Origin: Rhodoferax sp. | Lineage (GTDB): Bacteria > Pseudomonadota > Gammaproteobacteria > Burkholderiales > Burkholderiaceae_C | DNA: 23,859 bases | Direction: 5' to 3' | Assembly: GCA_020048795.1 (NCBI GenBank) | Contig: JAIFMA010000020.1 | Span: 1-23,859 of the forward strand | In this document: piece by piece, positions 7,942 to 15,249 of the stretch | Numbering within the stretch: position 1 is the stretch's first letter | Layout of the letters: each line of letters opens with the position of its first letter | Position numbers and translations under genes: made by a program | The notes under the pieces: generated by a model | Databases searched by the model: none | What the model was told of the DNA's origin: nothing | The model's input: only the letters and a program-made list of their open reading frames with translations

Positions 7942-9156
7942 ATGAACAAACCCCAAAGACAGCTTGCCAGGGAAATGCACGCCACGGCGGTGGTCGGCGC
8001 TTTGCCGACGGTCATGGCTGTGGGTGTCGGTCATGGTGACGATTTGAGGTTGTTGCTGGAGCGCTTTTTGATATCCATTGTTGCCATGACTGGTGCCAGC
8101 GCGGGTGCGGTCCGTGTCGTGACGGATGATGGGAAAAAAATGCGCTTGGCGGGGCACCTGGGATTGCCCGAGCATGTGGTCAAGGCTGAGCAACTGGTGC
8201 AGCGAGACTGCGGCATCTGCGGCCTCGCCTCAGGTCGTGACATGCTGGCCTGGATGGATGACATGGGCTCGTGTGCCCAGCATAGCCAGCAGGCGTATTT
8301 TGGCGTGCAGTGCCGGCGCGTACTGGTGATATCCCTGACTCACGGCCAGCAAGTACTGGGTATCTATAACCTGTTTTTTTCAGAGCATGTCGAGTTATCG
8401 GCAGAGACCGAGACCATGTTGCGCCTCATTGGTCAGATGCTTGGCCTGGCACTACACAATGCACAGCTTGAGCGTGAGCGCTTGCGGGCGACTGTTATGA
8501 AAGAGCGCCAGGAGATGGCAGGTGAGGTTCATGACGTGATTGCGCAGACGCTGGCTTACGTGAAGATGCGCTTGCCCCTGTTGAACGCAGCCATGCTGGC
8601 CCATGACGACATCAGTTCGATCAAGTACTTGACCGATGTGAAGACTGCGATTGGTGAAGTGCATCATAATTTGCGGGAGGTCATGACATATTTTCGTGCC
8701 CGCATGGACCCAATGGGCTTGATGCACGCGCTCAATGGCATTGCCAGCGGGTTTTTTGATCGCACTGGAATTCAATTGGAGGTCAGAAGTTCGGTCCAAA
8801 ATCTGGAATTGAGTGACGAACAGGAGATTCAGGTGTTTCACATCGTTCAGGAGGCGCTGGCAAACACTGCCAAGCATTCGATGGCCAGGTATGCTGTGGT
8901 GGCGATTGACAAAACGGCATCAGGATTGGAATTTGTGATTGAAGATGATGGTTTGGGAATGGCCGCTCCATCGGTCTCCACGATTGTGACAATGGCCAAG
9001 GAAATGACCGCATCGACCCACTTTGGTCTGGAGATCATGCGCGGTCGCGCGCAGCGTTTGGGAGGTGTTGTCGAGGTCAGTACCAATGAAGGTGGGGGCA
9101 CCCGGGTTCGGTTGGTCATCCCATCGGGTGTTTTGTCCTCTACACTGCGTCAATGA
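7942..9156 (+). CDS. Soluble sensor histidine kinase, GAF plus HisKA_3/HATPase, NarX/NreB-like
   Basis: The 404-residue kinase has no transmembrane helix, so it senses a cytoplasmic signal. Residues about 30-175 form a GAF-like domain with C90-x2-C93-x17-C111-x12-C124, a plausible Fe-S or thiol-based sensor. A coiled stretch leads to the HisKA_3 box KERQEMAGEVHDVIAQTLAY with phosphoacceptor H197. The HATPase part shows FHIVQEALANTAKHS (N box), IEDDGLGM and FGLEIMRGRAQRLGG (G boxes). The C-terminal half resembles NarX and NreB. The gene is divergent from soeA, and its stop overlaps the regulator start by ATGA, so the two form a pair. The ligand is unknown; sulfite, sulfane sulfur, persulfides, oxygen or redox state are candidates given the neighbours. 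ATG at 7942 lacks a strong ribosome site. Confidence 0.88.
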   Translation: MNKPQRQLAREMHATAVVGALPTVMAVGVGHGDDLRLLLERFLISIVAMTGASAGAVRVVTDDGKKMRLAGHLGLPEHVVKAEQLVQRDCGICGLASGRDMLAWMDDMGSCAQHSQQAYFGVQCRRVLVISLTHGQQVLGIYNLFFSEHVELSAETETMLRLIGQMLGLALHNAQLERERLRATVMKERQEMAGEVHDVIAQTLAYVKMRLPLLNAAMLAHDDISSIKYLTDVKTAIGEVHHNLREVMTYFRARMDPMGLMHALNGIASGFFDRTGIQLEVRSSVQNLELSDEQEIQVFHIVQEALANTAKHSMARYAVVAIDKTASGLEFVIEDDGLGMAAPSVSTIVTMAKEMTASTHFGLEIMRGRAQRLGGVVEVSTNEGGGTRVRLVIPSGVLSSTLRQ

Positions 9157-9851
9157 GCATGAGTATTCGGGTGATGCTGGTCGATGACCATGCGCTATGT
9201 CGCAGCGGGCTGACCGAATTGCTGATTCATCGCGGCAACATGCAGGTGGTTGGAGCCACCGGAAATCCGGATCTGGTTTTACCCATGTTGCGCGAGCATC
9301 AGCCCGATCTGGCGGTTTTTGATTTGCGCCTGGCAAGCACCGATGGGTTGACTTTATTGCGTCATGTTCGGTCTCAGGGTTGCGAGATACCCGTCGTGAT
9401 TTTGACCATGAGCGACAGCGAAGCTGATTTATCCGCGGCGCTGCGGGCTGGTGCCCGCGGGTACTTGCTCAAGGACATGGAGCCGGAAGAGATGATCGAT
9501 GCCATCGGACGCGCTGCGCGTGGCGAAATGGTCGTGGCTTCTGCCATGACACTCAAGCTGGCGCAGTTGCTGCAGTCGGGCCCCAAAGTGTCTGTCAGAG
9601 GCGACTTGGTGGCATCATTGACCGAGCGTGAACGTGAGGTACTTAACCATGTGGCGCATGGGCAAAGCAATAAAGTGATTGCCAAGGCGCTGGATATCAG
9701 CCACAACACGGTTAAGTTGCATGTCCATCACATCATGGACAAACTCAACCTGAAATCGCGTGTGGAAGCGGCGGTATTTGCCTTTGAGTTTCGTAGCGAG
9801 ACCGATAGCAACAAATCGATCTCGGAAGTGAGCCTGAAAACCAGAATCTGA
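9153..9851 (+). CDS. NarL/FixJ-family response regulator
   Basis: The 232-residue protein has a receiver domain (residues 5-120) with acidic pair D11-D12, phosphoacceptor D57 in LAVFDLRL, and the conserved lysine in YLLKD. A LuxR-type helix-turn-helix follows (about 157-215): LTEREREVLNHVAHGQSNKV, then the recognition helix NTVKLHVHHIMDKLNLKSRVEAAV. This helix closely resembles that of NarL: the DNA-contacting Lys of TVK is kept, while the neighbouring Val and a second Lys are Leu and His. That fits a binding site related to the NarL heptamer, which is what both divergent promoters show. It is coupled to the kinase by an ATGA overlap and converges on the methyltransferase gene 19 bases away. 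It is probably the activator or repressor of both sulfur blocks. Confidence 0.9.
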   Translation: MSMSIRVMLVDDHALCRSGLTELLIHRGNMQVVGATGNPDLVLPMLREHQPDLAVFDLRLASTDGLTLLRHVRSQGCEIPVVILTMSDSEADLSAALRAGARGYLLKDMEPEEMIDAIGRAARGEMVVASAMTLKLAQLLQSGPKVSVRGDLVASLTEREREVLNHVAHGQSNKVIAKALDISHNTVKLHVHHIMDKLNLKSRVEAAVFAFEFRSETDSNKSISEVSLKTRI

Positions 9852-9870
9852 AGTCTTTTTCTTCAAGTGG

Positions 9871-10653
9871 TCACGGTTGGGGTGGGCAGGGTTTGAACCA
9901 AGCCAGTTCAGCGTGCAACTTGACCACGTTGCCGATGATAGTCAGGCTGGGCGATTTTAGTTGCTGCGTGGCCACCCGTTCAGGGATGCTGGTCAGGGTG
10001 CCAATGACAACTCGCTGGGTTTGCGTGCTGCCATCCTGAACCACGGCTACAGGAAGTTCCGCAGGAGCACCGTGCTGAATCAACTGTTTACAAATTTCAG
10101 GCAGTCCACTCAAGCCCATATAGATCACCACAGTTTGATTGGGTCGGACCAGACTGGGCCAGTCCAGGTCGGCGGTGCCATCCTTGAGATGCCCGGTGAC
10201 AAAAAGACAGGTTTGCGCGTAGTCCCGATGGGTCAGTGGAATACCTGCATAACTCGATACACCGGAAGCGGCGGTGACACCTGGGATGACTTCAAAGGCT
10301 ACCCCATGGGCTGCGAGCGTTTGCAGTTCTTCGCCGCCGCGCCCAAAAATGAACGGATCACCCCCCTTGAGCCGAACCACCTGTTTGCCTTCACGGGCCA
10401 GTTTGACCAATAAGTCATTGATCTGTTCCTGGCGCATGGTGTGTTCGTTACGCCGCTTGCCGGCGTAGACCCGCTGCGCTGAAGGTGGCAAAAAATCCAG
10501 CACATCAGACGAAACCAGGTTGTCGTACACGACCACGTCAGCACCTCGCAACAGGCGCGCTGCCCGCAAGGTCAATAACTCGGCGTCACCGGGGCCCGCA
10601 CCAATCAGGTAAACGCATCCGGTGGTCTTGTTAGCTGGATGGAGAGAACTCAA
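9871..10653 (-). CDS. cobA: Uroporphyrinogen-III C-methyltransferase (SUMT), siroheme supply
   Basis: The enzyme transfers two methyl groups from S-adenosylmethionine to uroporphyrinogen III to give precorrin-2, the precursor of siroheme. DsrAB needs siroheme. Signatures are VYLIGAGPGDAELLTLRAAR at the N-terminus, VVRLKGGDPFIFGRGGEE in the middle, and the GVTAASGVSSYAGIPLTHRD SAM loop. At 260 residues it has only the methyltransferase module; the CysG dehydrogenase/ferrochelatase part is absent. I place the start at TTG 10653: GGAGG lies 6 bases before it and the TTGA sequence overlaps the dsrR stop. The ATG at 10689 would overlap dsrR by 40 bases without a good site. Coupling to dsrR puts it in the dsr operon. 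It could also be called cysG-like or sumT. Confidence 0.92.
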   Translation of the reverse strand: MSSLHPANKTTGCVYLIGAGPGDAELLTLRAARLLRGADVVVYDNLVSSDVLDFLPPSAQRVYAGKRRNEHTMRQEQINDLLVKLAREGKQVVRLKGGDPFIFGRGGEELQTLAAHGVAFEVIPGVTAASGVSSYAGIPLTHRDYAQTCLFVTGHLKDGTADLDWPSLVRPNQTVVIYMGLSGLPEICKQLIQHGAPAELPVAVVQDGSTQTQRVVIGTLTSIPERVATQQLKSPSLTIIGNVVKLHAELAWFKPCPPQP

Positions 10654-11021
10654 TGACAACCTCCGCTTTGGCTTCCACAAGCGCCGCAACCACCCCCACC
10701 CACGGAAGAACCACTGTCGGCAAGCTCAGGACTGGTCTGGTGTCCATCCATAAAAATGAAATTGAACTCGCCCGGCCGCAACTCGACAAAATCAAGCGTG
10801 GTGTTCTCAAGAATATCCTGGTACTGGGCACCCATCACGATTGGGATGCCTTGAATATTGAGTTTGATGTCCTCGTCCTGCGGGTCGTCAAAACCCATGC
10901 CATATTGCAGGCTGCCATCTGTGTCTAGCTTGGCGGCAAGTCGAAGGGCCAGATTCTCGGCGTTGCCGGCCAGGGCCGCTTGTTGAATTTGCTGCGCAGC
11001 AGCGCTGGTCAGTGTAAACAT
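10650..11021 (-). CDS. dsrR: DsrR, IscA/A-type scaffold-like protein with a cysteine-bearing tail
   Basis: DsrR resembles A-type iron-sulfur carriers (IscA) and is needed for proper dsr function in Allochromatium, where it lacks the IscA cluster cysteines. Here 123 residues show the A-type beta fold, for example LALRLAAKLDTDGSLQYGMGF and ENTTLDFVELRPGEFNFIFM. The first IscA cysteine is replaced (KLDTDGS). The C-terminus ends with C112-x2-C115-x6-C122 in a Gly/Ser tail, which could bind metal. ATG at 11021 has GGAG 8 bases upstream. The gene lies 21 bases after dsrN and overlaps the methyltransferase start. The family call rests on fold pattern and operon place. The tail may restore cluster or metal binding; that is inference. 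Confidence 0.85.
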   Translation of the reverse strand: MFTLTSAAAQQIQQAALAGNAENLALRLAAKLDTDGSLQYGMGFDDPQDEDIKLNIQGIPIVMGAQYQDILENTTLDFVELRPGEFNFIFMDGHQTSPELADSGSSVGGGGCGACGSQSGGCH

Positions 11022-11042
11022 CGTGAAACTCCAGTGAAAGAT

Positions 11043-12788
11043 TTAATGCTCGCCCTTGGTTTTTAGTAATCCAGCAAGACGATTGCCCTGCTTTTGCGGC
11101 CCACCGACCGGAAACATGGCGTGTAAATGGTGATTGCTGCCGCGCTCTGCACCCCAGCATTTTGTAAAGTGCTTAATCATAGAGCGCACTTGGGCTTGCA
11201 CCCTGTGCTCTTCATAGTAGTCCCTGAGAAAGTGGATGACCTCCCAATGGGGCGTGGTCAGCTCAAGATTCTCGAGCCTGGCGCGTGCGATTGCAAAATC
11301 TTCGCTCCATTGGTGTAGATGAAGCAAGTAGCCCTCAGGATCTGTGGCGATCTGTTCGCCATTTACGTCGACATGGGACCGTGCTGGCGCAGATCTGCCT
11401 GCCAGAGTTTGGTTTTCCAATGATCGGACAAAATCGACAAAAGCCGGTGCCCAATTAGAGCCGGCCTGACTGCGCAGGTGTGAATACGATGCCAGCACGT
11501 TGCGCCACAGCAGGCCATCGTGCTGTCCGTCAATCCCATGCCCACGCTTCACTGCGTAAGCAAACCGCACCTCGGGTGAGACATTTTCAAGGCTTGAGTA
11601 ATGGAATTCGTGACCACGAACCAACTCGCTTGCACCCTGGGTCGTCCACGGGGCATGCTCGCTCACCTCGAGCGACACATACCCACGTCCAACCGGACGT
11701 TCATGCATCCTGACATCTGCGGGCAGCGCGCCGACCATCGGATAGGTTTGATCGTGCCAGTTTAAGCTTCGCGCCAGGTACATCAAACCTCCGCATTCAG
11801 CGTAAACCGGGAGTCCTTGCTCAATGGCGGTACGAATGCTTTCGCGCATGCCAGTGTTAGAGGATAACTCAGCCATGAAGACTTCTGGAAATCCACCACC
11901 AATGAAAAGGCCGTTGACATCCGGCAATTGCTTGTCGTGCAAGGTATCAAAGTGCACCAAGTCTGCCCCGGCATGTTCCAGTGCTTGTAGGTCGTCAGGG
12001 TAATAAAAACCAAAAGCCTTGTCAGATGCCAGTCCAATGCGTACCCGTGGGAGACCAACTTTCGCCTGGATCACCGGGGGCGTTGGCGTTGGTTCTGGCA
12101 AGGGCGATGCTCCCCGAGCGACTTCCAACAGCGTTGCCAGATCGACTTGCTGTGCAATGCGTTCACCGATCGAATCCACCAGTGCAACCGGATCGTCGAG
12201 TTCGTTGCTGGGCATCAGACCCATGTGACGTTCCAGCACCCCAAGACGTGGATCGTGTGACACAGCACCCAAAACCTTGACATCGGTGTAATGCTCGATG
12301 ACCGCGCGCAACTTGGACTCGTGGCGCGAACCCCCAAGCTGGTTCAAGATGACACCCGCAATCTTGATACCCAGATCAAAGGCCTGATAACCCAAAATCA
12401 GGGGAGCGATCCCGCGGGTCATTCCCCGTGCGTCAAGCACTAAAACCACCGGCAAATCGAGCCAATGAGCGAGTGCCGCATTGCTGTTGCTGCCGTCAAG
12501 CGCAAGTCCATCGTAGAGTCCTTTGTTGCCCTCAACGATGCTGATGTCAGATGCTTCTGAATACTGAGCAAAACACGCATGTATCTGTTGGCTTGTCATC
12601 AGATACGGGTCCAGGTTCAGACAGGGGCGGCGACTTGCCAGCCCAAGCCAGATCGGGTCGATGTAGTCCGGCCCCTTCTTGAAGGGCTGAACTTTCAAGC
12701 CCTGCGCCACAAAAGCAGCACACAAGCCCAGCGTAACGGTGGTCTTTCCCGATGATTTGTGGGCCGCAGAAATCAGCAAACGCGCCAT
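11043..12788 (-). CDS. dsrN: DsrN, siroheme amidase (CobB/CbiA family), fused to a cysteine-less DsrC/TusE-like domain
   Basis: DsrN is a glutamine-dependent amidotransferase that makes the siroheme amide found in rDsr. The P-loop is AAHKSSGKTTVTLG near residue 6, and GPDYIDP follows. The class I glutamine amidotransferase domain carries VYAECGGLMYLARS with the catalytic Cys, and the late FHYSSLE and ASYSHLRS elements. Residues about 1-450 complete the DsrN fold. The protein then continues to 581 residues, and about 473-581 align with DsrC: VDVNGEQIATDPEGYLLHL, TTPHWEVIHFLRDYYEEHRV and a GPQKQGNRLAGLLKTKGEH end. The DsrC cysteines are replaced by Asn and Glu, so this domain cannot form the DsrC trisulfide. 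ATG at 12788 directly precedes the P-loop; the gap to dsrP is 10 bases. The fusion frame is open throughout. Confidence 0.92.
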   Translation of the reverse strand: MARLLISAAHKSSGKTTVTLGLCAAFVAQGLKVQPFKKGPDYIDPIWLGLASRRPCLNLDPYLMTSQQIHACFAQYSEASDISIVEGNKGLYDGLALDGSNSNAALAHWLDLPVVLVLDARGMTRGIAPLILGYQAFDLGIKIAGVILNQLGGSRHESKLRAVIEHYTDVKVLGAVSHDPRLGVLERHMGLMPSNELDDPVALVDSIGERIAQQVDLATLLEVARGASPLPEPTPTPPVIQAKVGLPRVRIGLASDKAFGFYYPDDLQALEHAGADLVHFDTLHDKQLPDVNGLFIGGGFPEVFMAELSSNTGMRESIRTAIEQGLPVYAECGGLMYLARSLNWHDQTYPMVGALPADVRMHERPVGRGYVSLEVSEHAPWTTQGASELVRGHEFHYSSLENVSPEVRFAYAVKRGHGIDGQHDGLLWRNVLASYSHLRSQAGSNWAPAFVDFVRSLENQTLAGRSAPARSHVDVNGEQIATDPEGYLLHLHQWSEDFAIARARLENLELTTPHWEVIHFLRDYYEEHRVQAQVRSMIKHFTKCWGAERGSNHHLHAMFPVGGPQKQGNRLAGLLKTKGEH

Positions 12789-12798
12789 GCCGACCGCA

Positions 12799-14025
12799 TC
12801 AGGAGTGCTTGATAGCCGCCTGAACATGCTCCGCGGCTACATCGTCTTCAGATGCGAGGTTTTCAGGAATGAACCCCAGCACTTTCAGAGAAATCATGAC
12901 AATGATGCCAACAATGGCGATGCCGCCAAATCCAAGCAACCATTCCGGCAAGGCGGGTGAGTAGCGATTCACGATCCCGTCAAAGAAAGTGCTTGAGACT
13001 TCTTTGCCGGGGAAGAGTATCAGCGGAAAAGCCTGACCCCCAACGATCGTGACGTACATCTGCGCAAAACCACCAGCGATCACCATACCAGCGCACATCG
13101 CGACACGCCTGGGCATTTCGGCGATCCGTGGATGCAACAACAGGGCGATTGGCACCACAGCGCCCAACAGAATGGGGCCCAGCCAAAACAGCGCGGTGTA
13201 AACCCCGCCGTCAAGCAAGATGAAGCGGACAAACCCGTGATGGCGCGTGAAGTAAAAGTTGGTCAGGTAGTAGATGAGAACAAAGTAAAGTCCGGCGGCA
13301 ATAAATATGATCTGTAGCCGCGCAAATCGTCCCATCATGAGATGGCTGATGCGCCGTCCACTACCCATGCCGGCCCACATCAAAACAAGTAAGAAAACAG
13401 CCAATCCATAGCTAAACGACAACGCAATAAACAAGGGTGCCAGTAACGCAGAATCATAAGCTTGCCGCGCCACCAAAAATCCAAAAATGGAGCCCGTACC
13501 TGTCGTCAATGCCATGCGCCAGATAAACGCAAACAGACCCGCCACCGGCGTGAATTGATTCATCCGGCGCTCCATCATGGTCCAAAGGTAGACGATGACA
13601 AAACCCATGAACCCGGAGTAGAGAAAAATGTTGAGCGCAAAGATGGACTTGAAGTTGTAATACGTCATTGCGACGATCAAGCGATCCGGTCGCCCCAAAT
13701 CCAACATCAAGACGGTCAAGCCGCCAAGTAGCAAGGCGATCGCCAGCATGCCCGACATTGGTGCCAAAGGTTTGAATTCGGTTTTTCCGAATACCGAAGC
13801 CATCGATGCCACATTGAGTGCACCTGACGCAGCAACAACCAGGAACACGGCAAACACGTGTGGCATGCCCCAGACGATCTGATTGTTCATGCCAGTCACG
13901 ATGTGTCCGAAATGCTCCATGTACCAAACTGCAGCCAAGCCGACCACAGCCACCAAGGCGAAAGAGCCAAGCAGCAGGTAGTAACCCGGGCTGCTGCCCT
14001 TGAGTTCACTGAGGGTAATTTTCAT
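12799..14025 (-). CDS. dsrP: DsrP, NrfD-type integral membrane quinone-interacting subunit of DsrMKJOP
   Basis: DsrP is the second membrane subunit of the DsrMKJOP complex. It exchanges electrons between the quinone pool and the periplasmic DsrJ/DsrO modules. The 408-residue protein has about ten hydrophobic helices, as usual for the NrfD/PsrC family, and no cofactor motif. Segments such as MLDLGRPDRLIVAMTYYNFK and the glycine-rich helix starts fit the family. ATG at 14025 starts 3 bases after the dsrO stop (14029-14031). The C-terminal tail, residues about 385-408, is cytoplasmic and charged. Order O-P-N is the standard dsr arrangement, which supports the name over other NrfD proteins. Confidence 0.93.
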   Translation of the reverse strand: MKITLSELKGSSPGYYLLLGSFALVAVVGLAAVWYMEHFGHIVTGMNNQIVWGMPHVFAVFLVVAASGALNVASMASVFGKTEFKPLAPMSGMLAIALLLGGLTVLMLDLGRPDRLIVAMTYYNFKSIFALNIFLYSGFMGFVIVYLWTMMERRMNQFTPVAGLFAFIWRMALTTGTGSIFGFLVARQAYDSALLAPLFIALSFSYGLAVFLLVLMWAGMGSGRRISHLMMGRFARLQIIFIAAGLYFVLIYYLTNFYFTRHHGFVRFILLDGGVYTALFWLGPILLGAVVPIALLLHPRIAEMPRRVAMCAGMVIAGGFAQMYVTIVGGQAFPLILFPGKEVSSTFFDGIVNRYSPALPEWLLGFGGIAIVGIIVMISLKVLGFIPENLASEDDVAAEHVQAAIKHS

Positions 14026-14028
14026 GAC

Positions 14029-14796
14029 TTAGATTCCCAGATACCGCACACCCGTGTCAAGATCAAGGTTTTCCCGAATCTGCCGAGTCTGGAACTTGGC
14101 CACACGCCTGGATATCTCGCTATTCGGGTCGTTCAGATCGCCAAACACAATCGCCTCATGACCAGCCTTGGCGCAGGCACTCACGCAGGCTGGCTGCTCA
14201 CCACGATCTACCTTGTGAACACACATGGTACAAGACTCCACCGTGCCCATGCCACGTGGAACATCCGGCTTTTGGTTGGTTTGAGGTGAGTGGACAAATG
14301 ATCGCGCCTTGTAGGGGCAGGCCATCATGCAATATCGGCAGCCAATGCAAATGTGCTTGTCCACCAGCACAATCCCATCGGCACGCTTGAACGATGCGCC
14401 AGTTGGGCAGACATCCACGCAAGGCGGGTGCGCACAGTGCTGGCACATCATCGGCAGAGACTGAACCTTTCCCGAATGTGCGTCCTTGATTTCAATCTTG
14501 CGAATCCACTGCGAATCGGTGGGCAAGGTGCCCCCGGATAGGCCGTTTTCAGTGTTGCAGGCGGTAACGCAGTCGTTGCAAGTACTGGCGCATTTCGAGC
14601 TGTCGATCAGCATGCCCCAACGAACCTTACTGGTGGCACCGGTGCTGGCAGGCGTGGCCTGGGCGATCTCGATCAGGCGCACACCGGGTGCGATCAAAAT
14701 ACCGGCCAAACCGGCGGCCACAACGCCGAGAAACCCACGTCGACCTGAGGTTGATGCACCGGACTTGTCCCTGGATCGAGAGGTGTCGGACTTCAT
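14029..14796 (-). CDS. dsrO: DsrO, periplasmic iron-sulfur protein with Tat signal
   Basis: DsrO is a periplasmic ferredoxin-like subunit that links DsrJ and DsrP. A twin-arginine signal, SGRRGFLGVVAAGLAGILIA at residues about 17-36, is followed by a cleavage-type region at IAQA. The mature part holds four [4Fe-4S] groups: CASTCNDCVTAC, CQHCAHPPCVDVC, CIGCRYCMMAC and CTMC...CVSAC. The protein has 255 residues, close to the family norm. ATG at 14796 overlaps the dsrJ stop by ATGA, indicating translational coupling. The nearest alternatives are SoeB, PsrB or HybA-type proteins, but these lack this place in a dsr operon; SoeB in this window also lacks a signal. Confidence 0.94.
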   Translation of the reverse strand: MKSDTSRSRDKSGASTSGRRGFLGVVAAGLAGILIAPGVRLIEIAQATPASTGATSKVRWGMLIDSSKCASTCNDCVTACNTENGLSGGTLPTDSQWIRKIEIKDAHSGKVQSLPMMCQHCAHPPCVDVCPTGASFKRADGIVLVDKHICIGCRYCMMACPYKARSFVHSPQTNQKPDVPRGMGTVESCTMCVHKVDRGEQPACVSACAKAGHEAIVFGDLNDPNSEISRRVAKFQTRQIRENLDLDTGVRYLGI

Positions 14797-15245
14797 GGCT
14801 TGACCTGTTGCGCAATGGACGCCGCCTGCGTTTTTGCAAGCTGCGATGACGCTCCGGCCGGCTTATTGGCGTGACAACCAAAACAGTCCAGCGAGACGGC
14901 CGCGTAGTTGTGGCAGCTTTGACAGAAATTGGTGTCGTTGGCGCTCACGCTGTTGCTGGTCTGGCTGGCGTGGCATTCAATGCAGCCCTGTAAGCTGTAT
15001 TTGCCGGTTCGGATGCCGCCGCGCAAGGTATCGACCCGTTGATGTTTTAAAAGCAGCATGTGGTTGCGACGCATGAAGTCAGGGCTTTCGACGCACTGAC
15101 CACCTCGCGCCGGCTCGATCACAGGCTTTGGCACACGCCCAGCGCCCGCGCTCTGCGCTTGCGTAGCCAGGCTTGACACCAACAGCACGAGCGCACAGCT
15201 CCAAGCTCGAAGCACGCCCGGTGAAAAGACAATGCGAAGCGACAT
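14793..15245 (-). CDS. dsrJ: DsrJ, periplasmic triheme cytochrome c
   Basis: DsrJ is the periplasmic cytochrome c subunit of DsrMKJOP. A Sec-type signal or anchor covers residues about 8-31 (GVLRAWSCALVLLVSSLATQ). Three CxxCH haem sites follow: CIECH, CQSCH and CFGCH. The Cys in GGQCVESPDF corresponds to the unusual haem-ligand cysteine reported for Allochromatium DsrJ, in a typical position before RRNHMLLLKHQR. The length is 150 residues, normal for DsrJ. I chose ATG at 15245 because GGGGGAC lies 8 bases upstream and the signal peptide begins there; the longer open frame overlaps dsrL. It starts 4 bases after the dsrL stop and overlaps dsrO by ATGA. Confidence 0.94.
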   Translation of the reverse strand: MSLRIVFSPGVLRAWSCALVLLVSSLATQAQSAGAGRVPKPVIEPARGGQCVESPDFMRRNHMLLLKHQRVDTLRGGIRTGKYSLQGCIECHASQTSNSVSANDTNFCQSCHNYAAVSLDCFGCHANKPAGASSQLAKTQAASIAQQVKP

Positions 15246-15249
15246 CAGC

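Noticed and set aside
9849..9867. Small hairpin TGAAG/CTTCA between the convergent regulator and methyltransferase genes
   Set aside because: The stem has only 5 bp with a 7-base loop; too weak to call a terminator.
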